Below, piece after piece: positions 10,318 through 21,916 of a DNA stretch of 64,000 bases. The notes beneath the pieces are model-generated. The model did not search any database and was not told where the DNA came from. It worked only from the letters and a program-made list of their open reading frames with translations. Each line of letters opens with the position of its first letter. Position 1 is the first letter of the stretch. The DNA comes from Lunularia cruciata (Eukaryota > Streptophyta > Marchantiopsida > Lunulariales > Lunulariaceae), in the NCBI GenBank assembly GCA_948567375.1, contig OX419758.1, positions 59,153,001 through 59,217,000 on the forward strand, in the 5' to 3' direction. Made by a program: the position numbers and the translations under genes.

Positions 10318-11293
10318 CTAGTTTCCGGGGGTGAAGGTGGTAGCGTATGCCCATGCATTGTTGGCAACGGGGTCAGCCAAGTGGTCAGACAAGTTCTCAA
10401 TAGGTCCCTTCCCCGTGACGATGGCCTGGACGAAGAATCCGAACATTGAGAACATGGCGAGCCTTCCGTTCTTGAGCTCCTTCACCTTCAACTCAGCGAA
10501 GGTGTCTGGGTCCTCAGCCAAGTTCAGGGGGTCGAATGAACCTCCTGGGTAGATTGGGTCGGTGATCTCTCCCAAAGGTCCTCCGGCTACTCTGTATCCC
10601 TCGATGGCTCCCATGAGCACGACCTGGGTTGCCCAGATAGCCAAAATGCTCTGCGCGTGGATGAGGCTTGAGTTACCGAGGTAGTCCAAACCGCCATCGG
10701 CGAAGATCTGTGATCCTGCCTTGAACCACACTGCCTCTCCGAACTTGACACCGTTCTTGGCCAACAACTCGGGGAAGACGCATCCCAAAGCTCCCAACAT
10801 AGCCCAACGTGAGTGGATCACCTCCAATTCACGGTTCTTGGAGAATGTCTCTGGGTCAGCAGAGAGTCCAGCGGTGTCCCATCCGTAATCTCCGGGGAAC
10901 TCACCGGTCAAGTAAGAGGGGGTAGCTCCGGAGAATGGGCCCAAGTACTTGGGTCTGTCCTCACCGTACCTGGAACGAGAAAAACTCCGTTAGTGAGAGG
11001 GGATACGGTTTGAATCACACCCACATTGACAGGACAATTTTCGGTATCAGAAAATTTGAGGCGCGTAAGCTGGCCAGAACAATCATCGGTCACTCGAACG
11101 TACTGAATTTCAAGTGACAAGCTCTCCGGAAACTTCCAACTTACCAGATGGAGGATGGAGCACTCGACTTGACTGCAGACTTACGCATGGTCACGCGAGC
11201 CTCGCCAACATTCACCTTCTGAGTGAGAGCATTGCCGGACAGGCCAAGGGCCTGACCAGCGAAGGTGGAAGAGGAGATGGCTGTAGCGGCCAT
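10318..11293 (-). CDS. Light-harvesting chlorophyll a/b-binding protein of LHCII
   Basis: Two exons, 11145-11293 and 10318-10969, joined across a 175-bp GT-AG intron (10970-11144) inside the Trp-50 codon; 266 residues, the normal LHCII size. It binds chlorophylls and xanthophylls in the thylakoid membrane as part of the photosystem II antenna. Residues 1 to about 35 (Ser/Ala/Thr-rich, [13 protein letters not shown]) form the plastid transit peptide, ending near [16 protein letters not shown] (50-55) matches the WYxxxR trimerisation signature. Helix B contains [21 protein letters not shown] and helix A contains [19 protein letters not shown], with the Glu/Arg pairs that bind chlorophyll and cross-link the two helices. 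It ends [10 protein letters not shown], typical of LHCB1/2. Intact, with C-rich third codon positions unlike its AT-rich surroundings. Whether to call it LHCB1 or LHCB2 cannot be decided by eye. Confidence 0.97.
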
Positions 11294-11372
11294 GGTTGCT
11301 TACTGACTTGTGTGATTGAGGAGAATTGCGATCGAGAGAGTGTGATTGAGGAGTTGGACAGTAGGAGAAAGG

Positions 11373-11439
11373 TTATAAGAAAATCACTAGAACATTTCGA
11401 TCTACGTGGCAGAAGTATGACAACAACATCAACGTGGCA
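11373..11439 (-). promoter_or_regulatory. LHCII core promoter: TATA box and paired ACGT elements
   Basis: On the minus strand CTTATAACC lies about 80 bp upstream of the ATG (11373-11379). Beyond it are two identical octamers, ACGTGGCA as read on the plus strand, at 11404-11411 and 11432-11439, 28 bp apart. ACGTGG cores are the binding sites of bZIP/bHLH light regulators (G-box type) in photosynthesis promoters. A GATA-containing stretch lies just further upstream (about 11450-11462). Function is inferred. Confidence 0.5.
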
Positions 11440-12420
11440 GAGTCAGGAAGGATAGGATATCTGGTGGTATCGAGTGAGCCAATGACGGTATCAAGTAAAG
11501 TGTCAATCCTTTGCGATTCCCGTTCATAGATAGATTGTCTTCTTGCGTAACATGTTCTTGCACCTACCGAGTGGTGCTCTTCCCCAGTGAGCCATGCAGC
11601 GGTTTATCCTCGTCATTCAACTTAAAAAGCTCACGTGTTTATCCCAAAATCTTTTAAAAAAAATTTGAGAACTGGAATGTGCGTATGTAGTATATGCCTT
11701 TCACTTTATGCAAGAATATTGATACTGACAAATTATATAAATGCTGGAGAAAACACGTGTTCATTTAAATATCTATTCTAAAGAAATCTATTATAGAGAG
11801 ATAAGGGGAAATTTCACCTCAATCCTAACTATGACAGAAACATTATATGAAATAGAGGAAAATTTGTTATTGGAAAGCATCTAGAGGAAATTTGTTATTG
11901 GGAAAAAACATCTGAAGGTTGAAATATGTATAAACATGAAGCTTTTTAAACCAAAAGCTCTCCCTAGTAGATAATTTTTCTTGATGTTTAAAGTTCAGAT
12001 CCTAAAAGAGGTACTGAATTTTTCTAGTTTATTTTCATGAAGAAATTGAACATTTCACCCTACTGAAATTTTTAATATTGAATATTCACATAATTGAACA
12101 TTCCACACTTAATTTATGCTACTGAACAGTTATACTTATATTTTATATAATTTAACATTCTACAACTGACTGTATATTAATATAAAGTATTTTTCTGGTC
12201 AATTGACCCAGGTTGGACCCATTCTTAAAATATTATTTTCTTTCTCATACTTTATAATTTAATATAAAGCTCTCTTTTTTTAAATTGACCCAGGTTGGAT
12301 CCTTTCCTAAATATATTGTTTAGGGTTTTCTTTCTCGTATATCTTGCTATATGGAATGTATGAAGACCATTTATCCATGCTAAATCAAATAGTATAGACT
12401 ATCCAAAGATTATATTTTTC

Positions 12421-12480
12421 ATACTTTAAGTATATAAGATATAATTTAAGTATATAAGATATACTTTAAGTATATAATGA
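12421..12480. repeat. Three tandem copies of a 20-bp AT-rich unit
   Basis: ATACTTTAAGTATATAAGAT occurs at 12421, 12441 and 12461 with one to a few changes; each unit is itself partly palindromic. Confidence 0.85.
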
Positions 12481-13220
12481 ATACATCTTTCGTACAACAA
12501 TATGTCAGTGTTGGACAGTGTTCATCAAGAGAACTACTTAACTTGCAAATTAAGCCTTTCTTAATTCTCTCATATATCATTTTTAGAGAGTTTGAATCAA
12601 TAGTATATCTATCTTGTAAATTAAATCTTTCTATATTCTATCTATTGCTTTTATATCAATATCTACTTAAAAATGAATTATTCATTTAGATCATTAAATA
12701 AAAGTGAAAGAATAAATAGTAAAACATATTCACTTGAAAATAGTATATATAACTCTTTTACATCCTTGCACTTTCAAGGGTATGTGTAATTCAACCAAAT
12801 ATTGAATGAGATAACATTGTCATATAGTAGAATAAAATATATCACACTCTATAAGTATATAAGAATAATGAATTCATCTTTTTATAATAATATGTCATTA
12901 TTGGAGAGTGCTAGCTAAGAGGACTATCTACCTTGCAGTTAACCTTTTCTTAATTCTATCGTGTTATTTTGAGAGTGTTAGCCATCCTGGCTATTTATCT
13001 TGCAAATTAAAGCTTTCTATCTATTTATTTTATATCAATATCTACTAAAGAATGAAAAAAATAATTTTTATTTGGATCAGTAAATAAAAGTGAAACATTT
13101 TAGTAAAATGTTTTACCTTGGAAATTGATATTTAATTCCTTTTTCTCACTTTCAAGGTTATATATGGAGATAAGATAATATTGTCATATAGTTGAATAAA
13201 AGATATCAAACTTTTTAGAT
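12468..13220. repeat. Diverged tandem duplication, two copies of about 375 bp
   Basis: 12468-12850 and 12851-13220 share an ordered set of blocks: AAGTATATAA, ATATGTCA, CTTGCAAATTAA, TATATCAATATCTACT, AAATAAAAGTGAAA, CACTTTCAAGG and TTGTCATATAGT. Many substitutions separate them, so the duplication is old. Confidence 0.75.
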
Positions 13221-13986
13221 GAGATTATCATTGCATTCAAACTAATAAAAAAGCATAATATACAATTACAACCATATCATATATACCAATGTAGGATACC
13301 CATGATGCATGTTGAATCTTCAAGACTAAGTGAGAGAATATTGATTGATTGAATTTTTTTATATAATATGATTTGTATAATTTTCATACAAAATATTTAA
13401 TACTTATCTATCTTTTGTGCATGTCAGTCTACTACTTTCTACATTACTATACTATATGTAGTGACCCATCTTGACTTCCTTGTAGGTAAACTTTGTATTT
13501 TTAAGAAATCCGAGCACATAGCATGATAGCATGTGGTAAGAGACAAACACATGTAATTAGTCTTTAAACTAACACCTCACAAAATGAACCATTTCTTTGT
13601 ATGATAACTATGACTCAATTCCAAAGGATGGTGGCCCCAAGTTTGTACCATAATATGGTTTTCTTGACAGCTTATCATTCATACGACAAGTCTTACTACA
13701 AAGCTCCTTCATTACAAATTGTAACTATATGAAGATATGTGGGCACGAGGGCATGTCATTACAAAGATCAATGGAAACAAACTTCCGCTGTCAATTGAAA
13801 TACCGCCAAAATCCACCCCAACATCAAAATTCATGCTTCATGCATGACCGCATTGCTTGGAAGTACTCTCAACCTTTTGATACCAAGCAACATGCGCTTA
13901 TGTCATGACCATGACCGCTCATCAAGCTCCACAATGAATTAAGGACTAATTGGTTTCTAGATGACTATAAAATCAAGGTCCCATGC

Positions 13987-14726
13987 TGTAATACTCCGAG
14001 GACACGAGAAGAGAGAAAACACAGATTGCACACTCAAACATTCGATGCCCCAAGGGAGCACCTTCTCTTTATTATATAGACAAAGAGTATCTCCTCCAAG
14101 GAAGCTCCACCATAGGATTAGGGACACAGATAAGTGACCTGTCAGCAAGCTCCACCCTTGGATTACTTACTTGGATGGGTGACCTGTCTGGTCTAGGTCC
14201 TATCTGGTTGGTCAAACAAGCTTTGACCGGAGGGAATCTTTTAGGGAATCTTCCTGTAGGAATCTCAGAATCACGTGAGTAAGGTACCGTTGGAAAGCTC
14301 TCAACGAGACAAAGCAGGGGGAGGGAAATCCAGCCTTTTCTCCATTGGGGGAGTGGACCGTGCACATTTTCGAGGCCTAATTCATCCGTTTAGGCCTCCA
14401 AAATTGCCTTCAAAGATTTCAGGCATATTTCGGTTCCTACTCTATTAGTAAAGTCCCCTTTTGGTGATACCTCTTTCTGATCTGTTTAGTCCATCATGTG
14501 TAATATCCTTTTAGATGTTACCAAACCCATTCTCACCTTTAAATCATATGTCTAGCTATTGGTTCTAAGGTTCTCAAGTCTATTTTGGTTTTTGCACTAT
14601 TAGTAGAAGTACTCTTTTGGTGATACTTCTATCTGATCTATTTTGACCATCATGTATAACATCATTCTAGAAGTTACCAAACCGAATTTCACATCTAGAT
14701 CATATGGCTAACCCTTGGTATTACAG
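13987..14726 (-). repeat. 3' LTR of element 1 (740 bp)
   Basis: Runs from TGTAATAC at the left to GTATTACA at the right, an 8-bp perfect terminal inverted repeat. It contains an internal tandem duplication of about 150 bp: the blocks around 14420-14570 and 14571-14726 share CTATTAGTA, TTTTGGTGATAC, CCATCATGT and TCATATG(T/G)CTA. The matching part of the 5' LTR is at about 19510-19903. Confidence 0.9.
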
Positions 14727-17700
14727 ACCTCCCTCCTTTTAAGATGCAACGTCCTCGTTGCGCAATTGTTGCTCAAATGCTTGCACCAATACCGGTGCAT
14801 GTGCCAAATTGGCAGCGGGCTCCCAGGTTGCTTCATAGAGGAGGTAACCTTTCCATTGTACTAGATATTCCACCCACAGATGGCGAGTACCACGCATGTG
14901 CTTTTGGAGAATCCGCTCCACTTCATATTCCTCTGTGCCATCAATGAGTGTCGGACAAGGTAGAATGTCCTGTGTGGAAGGACCTTGGCCTAATCGGGGA
15001 GCATATCTGCGTAGTAGGGAGACATGGAACACTGGATGGATCTTCATGTGTGGTGGTAGCTCAAGGTGATAGGCCACAACGCCAATGCGACAAAGAATCG
15101 AGAAAGGCCCAATAAAACAAGGTATGAGCTTACGAGATCCAACTAATGTGAGGTTGGTTGTTGATAGCCACACTTGATCCCCAACATTGAACTCCATGTG
15201 CCTACGGTGTGCATTAGCATACTGCTTTTGTTGATTTTGTGCAATCTGTAACCTGTGCTTGGCGCTCTCCACACCTTGTTGGATTCTAGAAACAAATGTG
15301 TTGACTGCATCAACCTTGGTAGTCATTGGACGGATCTTCATCAAGCTAGAAGGTGTGAAGGGATGCTCACCATACATGAGGAAGAACGGAGTGACCTGGG
15401 TGGAGGCATTCACTAAATTTTTGTAAGCAAATTCCACCAACGGTAGTAGGGTGTCCCACCTCTCTTGCTCTTCTAAGGTGAAGCCGCGTAACATGTCTTC
15501 AATCGTGTGATTAGCTTGCTCTGTTTGGCCATCTGTTTGTAGGTGGTAAGCTGTAGACATGGCCAACTTGGTTTTGAAGAAACCAAAGAGTGTTTGCCAA
15601 AACAAACTGGTGAATTGGGTGCCTCTATCGGTGATGAGTACTTTAGACAAGCCATGGTGAGCAAAGATTGCATCTAAGTATAGTTGAGCTAGTTGTGGAG
15701 CGGTCACCTCCTTGGTGGTAGGGCATACATGAATCATTTTGTTGAGCCGGTCCACAAAGACCACAATGGAGTCAAACCCTGAGGTGGTCTTGGATAATTC
15801 CCAGACGAGATCCATACTCACTTGTTCCTAACGTTGGGTAGGAGTGGAGAGAGGTTGAAGGAGCCCTGTAGGAGCTTGATTAGAAGCTTTGTTCTGTTGA
15901 CAAAGTAGGCAGCTACGCACATAGTCCATCACGTCGTTGCTCATCTTGGGCCAATAGTAATGGCGCTTGACTGCATCCAAGGTCTTGTCTACTCTGACAT
16001 GAGCTGCAATGGCCAAATCATGACATTCCGCTAGAATGGTGGTGCGTAAATCTGGGACATTTGGGATCCATAATCTGCCATCCCAAAAGGTGAGTCCTTG
16101 GGTGTTGGTGACACCTTTGGATGATTGCGCTTCTACAATCTGTGGATCAGTTTTTGTAGCAGCTAGAATCTCTTGCCAAAATTCAGGGTTAATCTTAACC
16201 TTTGCCACCAAGTTGTTGGCCATTGGCATACGGGTGAATGCATCTGCCAGTTGTTTCTTACCTTCCACGTAGGTGATTGTCATGTTGAAGTGTTGTCGCC
16301 ACTCTACCTACCAAATTTGGTGATGAGATAGATCCTTCTGCGTCTTGAGGTAGACTAGAGGTTTGCGGTCTATCTCTACTACAAATGCCTTCTCGCCCAG
16401 GTAGTGCTTCCAATGCTTAGTTGCTAGAACAATGGCAAGCTCTTCTTGTTCTGTGGTGTGGTAGTTGCGCTCTGCCGGTAACAACTTTCAAGAGAAATAT
16501 GCAATTGGATGCCATCCGTCATGCCACTCTTGTTGTAGGACTGCTCCTATTGCTACGCTTGATGCATCTGTAGCCAACTTGATTGGACGTTTTGGGTCAT
16601 ACCACTTCAAGATTGGTGCATGTAGCAAGGCGGCCTTCAATTCTTGAAAGACCAACTCTTGTGTGGTTCTCCATGTCCACTTCTTCCCCTTGCCAAGTAG
16701 TGCCGTTAAAGGCTGTGCAACCTTGGAGAAGTCCTTGACAAATCTACGATAGAATCCCGTCAACCCCAAGAAGCTCTTAAGTTGAGTATGATCTTTTGGG
16801 GCACTCCATTTTTGAATGACCTCTATTTTATCTATCAATACTTGAATGCCCTCTGCACTTACTCCATGCCTTAAGTAGTCTACTTCAGACTTGCCAAACT
16901 CAGACTTTGAGATTTTGGCGTACAACTGATTCTGTCTTAGAATTTGGAGGACCTCTTGTAGATGTTGTTTGTGTTCTGTCATCGTGCTACTATATACTAA
17001 GATATCATCCAAGAAGACAATAACAGACTTATCCAATTATGGACAAAATATGTCATTCATTAGGCTCATGAAAGTGGCAGGCGCATTGGTGAGGCCAAAA
17101 GGCATCACTAGATACTCAAAGTGGCCATACTTGGTTCGAAAGGCAGTTTTGTACACATCCTCCTCTGCAATTTGGATTTGATTATAACCGCTCCGCAAGT
17201 CTAGTTTGGTGAAGTATCTCGCTCCATGGAGTTGATCAAACAGGTCATCCATGCGAGGTAAGGGGTATTTATTCTTCACTGTTTGCTGATTGAGACCCCG
17301 ATAGTCAATGCACATGCGCATTGTACCATCCTTCTTCTTCACAAACAAGACAGGAGCCCCATATGGTGATACGCTAGGTTGGATGAACCCTATCTGTAAC
17401 ATCTCCTCAATTTGAGTCTTACACTCCTCCAACTCATGAGGTGATAGGCGATATGAGGCCTTACAAGGAGGTGTCTTCCCCGGAAGTGTCTCTATTTTGT
17501 GATCTACTCGCCTTTTAGGTGGTAATCCTAAGGGTAGATCATCGGGAAAAACATCTTGAAACTCATCTACCACATCCTTCAATTTCTCAAGATTTTGTCC
17601 AACGAGTTGTGCACTCTGGACTTCTCTTATTAGACCCATAAAACATCTATCGGTCTTACAGATAGTTGTCATCCCTACGACATATAGAGGCAGTTTTTGC

Positions 17701-18170
17701 CTGTGTGATTTTTCTTTAACCCCAATGATTGACCATTGGTCGGTTCTCACTACTTTCTTCCTCCAATCCACCATTGGGTTGTACTGCTCCATCCATGGCA
17801 TGCCTAAAATTGCATCATAACAGGCTAACTGTATCACTCGCTACTCAATTGCTTCCTGATATTCTCCTATAAAGAGGGTTACCCATCTAGGTAATGATTC
17901 AATCCTCTCTGTTTGCCCATTTGGTAACTCTACTTCTTCACTTCCATCTCTCTCTAGATGTCCCAATCTTATTGCAACAGAGCGAGACAAGAAATTCTCT
18001 GTTGCTCCCGGATCTATTAATACTCTCACTTGATTACCTTCTAGGATTCTATTCACGACAATCAATTGTGAGGTTGCCTTTCGGGATCTTTGTGCATTAT
18101 TCTTCTTCCTTCCCTCGCTTCTCTGCTTCCTTATTGAGCCAGTAAGGCCATGAGGTACATTTATTGGCAA
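14727..18170 (-). pseudogene. pol: Chromovirus pol (protease, RT, RNase H, integrase, chromodomain), element 1
   Basis: One continuous reading frame ending at 14739, with nonsense codons at 17841-17843, 17037-17039, 16488-16490, about 16306-16308 and 15828-15830. Protease: LIDPGATENFLS, where the usual catalytic D-S/T-G has become [24 protein letters not shown] and VFLDDILVYS, the Y/F-x-DD catalytic motif. RNase H: ATDASSVAIGAVLQQE. Integrase: an HHCC zinc region ending CLLCQQNK, then a DDE core with ITDRGTQF and TDGQTEQANHTIE. The C-terminus carries a chromodomain (EYEVERIL, WVEYLVQWKGY, ATWEP). Without the stops it would be a normal chromovirus polyprotein; as it stands it is dead. Confidence 0.92.
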
Positions 18171-19249
18171 TCTTTGTTTTCCAAAGTGGTTTCTACCTCC
18201 TCCTCTTCAATGTGCCTCTCCATGTTGTTCAAAGATCGCATGTACAAAGGCCAAGGGCCTCTAGGGAAATGAGTGCAACAATTGGTAGATATGTGCCCAA
18301 TACAGGCACAATTGTAACAATGGCGTTGTTCTCCTCGAGTCCCTTCTCCTCGTGGGACTCCATCTCTTCGTTCTTCTACCCGTCCCCGCTCCCCTTGAAG
18401 CGGCCGTGCTCCTCGATCCCAAAATCGAAGGTTGCCCAATTCCATCGGTACTGGTCCACCCATGTGTGACATTTCTGCCCAATAATGTTGAGGTGGAAGT
18501 ACTCCTTCACCTCCACCTAATACTCTTGCTATTCTCTACGCACAAGCAATGGCTTCAAATATTGTGCGAGGGTTTTGCACCATGACTTCTTGGCGAATCC
18601 ACTCTTTCAACCCTCATTTGAAATTGTTGAGAGCCTCTGCTGGACTCATGTCGGTAATTGTGACTTGTAGATCTAGAAATGCCTCCACATACTCTTTTAC
18701 GCTATTCTTCTGTCTCAATCTCCATAGTCGGGTTCGAGCCATCTGGACAGAATCCACCAATTGGAAATTCTTCAGCATTCCTTCTTGCATTGCTGTCCAT
18801 GTGACCTCCCTTCTCTCGGCCAGCATGGATCATTCCCAAGCATCATACCATGTGAGCACTTTATCGGTCAAGTACCCACATGCAAACACGCCTGTAGCAT
18901 GCTCTATGATCTCTGTTGAGAACAATCGGAAATATTGATTCATTCTCAAGATCCAATTTTCCACTACTCCCATCGTACGCTGCCCCTTGTAAGGCTCGAT
19001 GTTGCAGGTCTTCTTCATCCGGAGTAGTAATGTGGCTTCATCGTTGATAGGGTTCGTAGGCACGGGTGCCTCTCCAAGTACTTCAGTCGCAGGTATTGGG
19101 TTTTGAGATGGCTCTTCTCCTTGCATGGCTTGATCGTTCTTGAGGATCTGCACTTGAATTTGTTATGTCTCCATGGTCATCTTAATCTCTCGAAATTCAT
19201 TCAGCATCCCTTGCATTCCTTGCACCAGCTCTTGCAACTGCGGATCCAT
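18161..19249 (-). pseudogene. gag: Chromovirus gag with zinc knuckle, element 1
   Basis: Starts at the ATG at 19247-19249 (MDPQLQELVQ) and stays in one frame to 18161, crossed by stops at 19154-19156, 18830-18832, 18614-18616 and one near 18533. The capsid part has the usual retrotransposon-gag content (VENWILRMNQYF, WLR-like LWRLRQK). Near the end is a CCHC zinc knuckle (CYNCACIGHISTNC, exactly CX2CX4HX4C). The last bases overlap the pol frame, which is in a different register. Confidence 0.88.
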
Positions 19250-19509
19250 GGTTCCTGCAACACCCAATTGCTAACATCTACTTCAATACAGAGTCAATAT
19301 AATCACTCTGGAAGGTGCACAAACTATTGGAACTACCATTGGGACCTTAGAAGCTATCACTCATTGATTATACTCCTCACCAAAATTCCTAACCACAAAA
19401 TCTCTAAACATCACTTTTGGCCTCACTACATAACAGATTTCTACTTGAGTGTTGAAAGGGAGAGGATTTGGGACATTCATATCCATATTATCATAATAGA
19501 ATGTACCAG

Positions 19510-19903
19510 CCTTTCCTTTGTTGGGAGGGGGTGTACTCTACATATTTTTGAGGCCTAGTTCATCCATTTAGGCCTCCGAAATTGCCTTCAAAGATTTCAG
19601 GCATATTTTGGTTCCTACTCTATTAGTAGAAGCCCCTTTTGGTGATACCTCTTTCTGATCTGTTTAGTCCATCATGTGTAACATCCTTTTAGATGTTACC
19701 AAACCCATTCTCACCTTTAAATCATATGTCTAGCTATTGGTTCTAAGGTTCTAAAGTCTATTTCGGTTTCTGCCCTATTAGTAGAAGTACTCTTTTGGTG
19801 ATACTTCTATCTGATCTATTTTGACCATCATGTATAACATCATTCTAGAAGTTACCAAACCAAATTTCACATCTAGATCATATGGCTAACCCTTGGTATT
19901 ACA
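19510..19903 (-). repeat. Shortened 5' LTR of element 1 (about 394 bp)
   Basis: Matches about 14335-14726 of the 3' LTR with roughly 94% identity by eye and ends GTATTACA before the CATGC duplication. The inner 340 bases of the LTR, and any primer-binding site, are replaced by unrelated sequence (about 19260-19510), so the promoter-proximal part of this LTR is lost. Confidence 0.8.
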
Positions 19904-19908
19904 CATGC

Positions 19909-21235
19909 CATGAGGAGAACATTTTAATTTTCACTTTCTTTCTTTGAGATCAAAGCTTTGTTGCACTATAGGAAAACATCACCACCACAAACATGACTAA
20001 ACTTTTTGCCAAATGATCAAATAGTGAAAATCTTACCCCATCAGTTGATTACTATCATCTGAGCAAGGACTTGAAGGATATGATTGATGACTCATTCTTG
20101 GGAGGAATGTCAATGAATGGGTATAAAATAAAGGATCTTAAAGATCCTATTTCATAGATCACCACCAAAACCATCATGAAGTTGTTCAGATCAAATAAAA
20201 TAGCTTTTGTGAATCTAAACAATGCAATCTTCTTTCAGATCTTGCACAAACAATGACCTATGAGTTGGGCAAAAATGACATGGCTAAGGATACTCCCCCC
20301 AAGTGCAACCCTCTTCATTTTGCACTTTTACACATAAGGATGAACCTCTTAACCAAGGAGGAGAAGGAGATATACCCTGGCCACTTCTACCATCCCATGT
20401 ATCCCTTCAATGTGCATCTTGATCTGCCCAAAGAAATTATGAAGCACCACAAGTGGAAAAGGATTTTGCTCATCCCAAGAAATTCATACCTTTCACATAG
20501 ACCTACAATATGTTCTTATTATGCAAGCAGGAAACTGTGCCCAAGCCCAAGATTCAAGCTTCCAAGAAGCACAAATGAGTGGTGCTGATGATAGAAGTAT
20601 TGTCCAACAATAGTGGAAGCAAAGACACCCTCAAAAGAAACAAGGAACCAAACAAAAGAGGTGAAGTTGAGCAATCCACTCCACAAACTAGTAAGATGGG
20701 AATAAACAATAAGGAAGCATGAAGTGACAACTCCTTCACCCATATCTCATTACTTGACAACAATGAGGTACATTTGGAGGGTAGCAATGACAAAGCCTAG
20801 TTGTTACCACTTGCAATTGATACGACTATGGAGTTATTCTTGTTAAATGAGAAAGAGCTAAAGGAGGAAGATGAAGGTACTCCTATAGCCAAGCTGAGGC
20901 AAACTTTGACACAAACCTTTGCCTTCATTGACTTTGTTATAGGAGCACAAAATAAGCAGGCATAACATCTAGCAAGTAGAACAATACTAGGCAAGAAGGG
21001 CCCAAAACAACAAGTTCCAAATGCCGCTCAAGCCCAAAATTGCTTTCGAGAAATGAATTAGGCTCCATACATGTGGAAGAACCAACAAAGGAACATAAGA
21101 AGAATTCAAGGAAAACTTCAAGGAATCTCATTGTAGATTTTAAGGAAGCAATAATTAGGAGATTCCAAATAATGAATATTACACTCTCTATATCAAGGAT
21201 ATAGAGAGTCTCAATAAGAGATATCAAATCACCTA
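19909..21235 (+). pseudogene. Unidentified decayed coding sequence, possibly retroelement-derived
   Basis: The plus strand shows a chain of open stretches in shifting frames: one with SKDLKDMIDDSFLGGMSMNG and TIMKLFRSNKIAFVNLNNAI (about 20020-20250), one with KEEKEIYPGHFYHPMYPFNV (about 20253-20590), then a Lys/Glu-rich stretch (KDTLKRNKEPNKRGEVEQST). Stops and frame changes separate them. The tone is that of an old protein gene, but I do not recognise the family. It sits between two chromoviruses and ends where element 3 begins. Confidence 0.35.
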
Positions 21236-21310
21236 CTAAGAACCTAATTAGTTCAAATGAGATTGAATGCTCAACCTATGCAAGTTTGCTTCACTTATAA
21301 GGTATGATAT

Positions 21311-21916
21311 TGTAATACCATTAGCTAGATGATTATTTAAAGGTATAAATTATTTTGGTGATATCTTTAGGGATGTTACATAAATGATCTAAGTAGATTA
21401 GTTAGCAATGTCATCAAAAGAGTACTTCCACTAATAGGGTCAATGTCCAAAACACCTTGAAAACTTTAGAGTCAATTTTGGAGGCCAAAACAAATGAATT
21501 AGGCCTTGAAAAATACAGTTATATCCTCCTTCCATGGGAATAGATATTGCATTTCCCTTCCACTTTTGTCTCCTTGAGATCTTCCCAATGGTACCTTACC
21601 CATGTTTTTTTGAGCTTCTTATAGGACAATTCTCCAAAGATTTCCTTTAGTCAAACTTGTTTGATTAACCAAATAGGACAAGGGTTAACATATCACTAAT
21701 ATGCATATAATCTAAGGATGGAGCTCTTGAATATATCACCAATCAATGTATTTGATCCAAGGATATAGCTCACTTTGCGTGAATCTTCTGTGCTATATAA
21801 TAAAGACAAAGTGAACCTTTGGGGCATTGGAGGATTGAAGAATAAAACATTGTATTTCTCTTGTGTTTTTTCACTTGTATTTCTTGTGTGGTTTCTTTTA
21901 TCCTTGGAAAATTCTA
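21311..21916 (+). repeat. Solo LTR of family A inside element 3, target duplication GATAT
   Basis: Starts TGTAATACCATTAG and is flanked by GATAT at 21306-21310 and 21917-21921. Removing it joins GGTATGATAT to TTGATTGAGGTTG, the arrangement seen in element 2 at 25078-25102 (GGTATGATAT then CTAATTGGGGTTG). The last bases are TTCTA instead of the expected TTACA. Confidence 0.85.

Larger units (their letters stand above)
11461..13981. other. Very AT-rich intergenic region without a recognised gene
   Basis: Long runs of A/T and only short chance open frames. It includes a roughly 60-bp block repeated at about 12200 and 12277 (AATTGACCCAGGTTGGA), three 20-bp repeats (12421-12480) and a 380-bp tandem duplication (12468-13220). 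Probably old transposon-derived sequence. Confidence 0.5.
13987..19903 (-). mobile_element. Ty3/gypsy chromovirus, family A, decayed but with both ends (element 1)
   Basis: 5917 bp bounded by the perfect 5-bp duplication CATGC (13982-13986 and 19904-19908), so both original ends are preserved. Read on the minus strand: 5' LTR remnant, gag with a zinc knuckle, protease, reverse transcriptase, RNase H, integrase, chromodomain, 3' LTR. A chromodomain fused to integrase defines chromoviruses, which bind histone marks to direct integration. Gag lies in one frame and pol in another; each is interrupted by several nonsense codons, so the copy cannot make its proteins. No recognisable primer-binding site was found next to the shortened 5' LTR. 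Confidence 0.93.

Noticed and set aside
11114-11455. 113-codon plus-strand frame over the LHCII first exon and promoter
   Set aside because: It is antisense to a certain gene and has no motif of its own.
12322-12330. TTTAGGG near 12323 as telomeric repeat
   Set aside because: Only a single heptamer; no array.
18150-18180. Programmed -1 frameshift site between gag and pol of element 1
   Set aside because: No classical slippery heptamer; a decayed single-frame element explains the frame change as well.
13987-19903. Element 1 as a functional retrotransposon
   Set aside because: At least eight nonsense codons in gag and pol, a changed protease active site and a broken 5' LTR.
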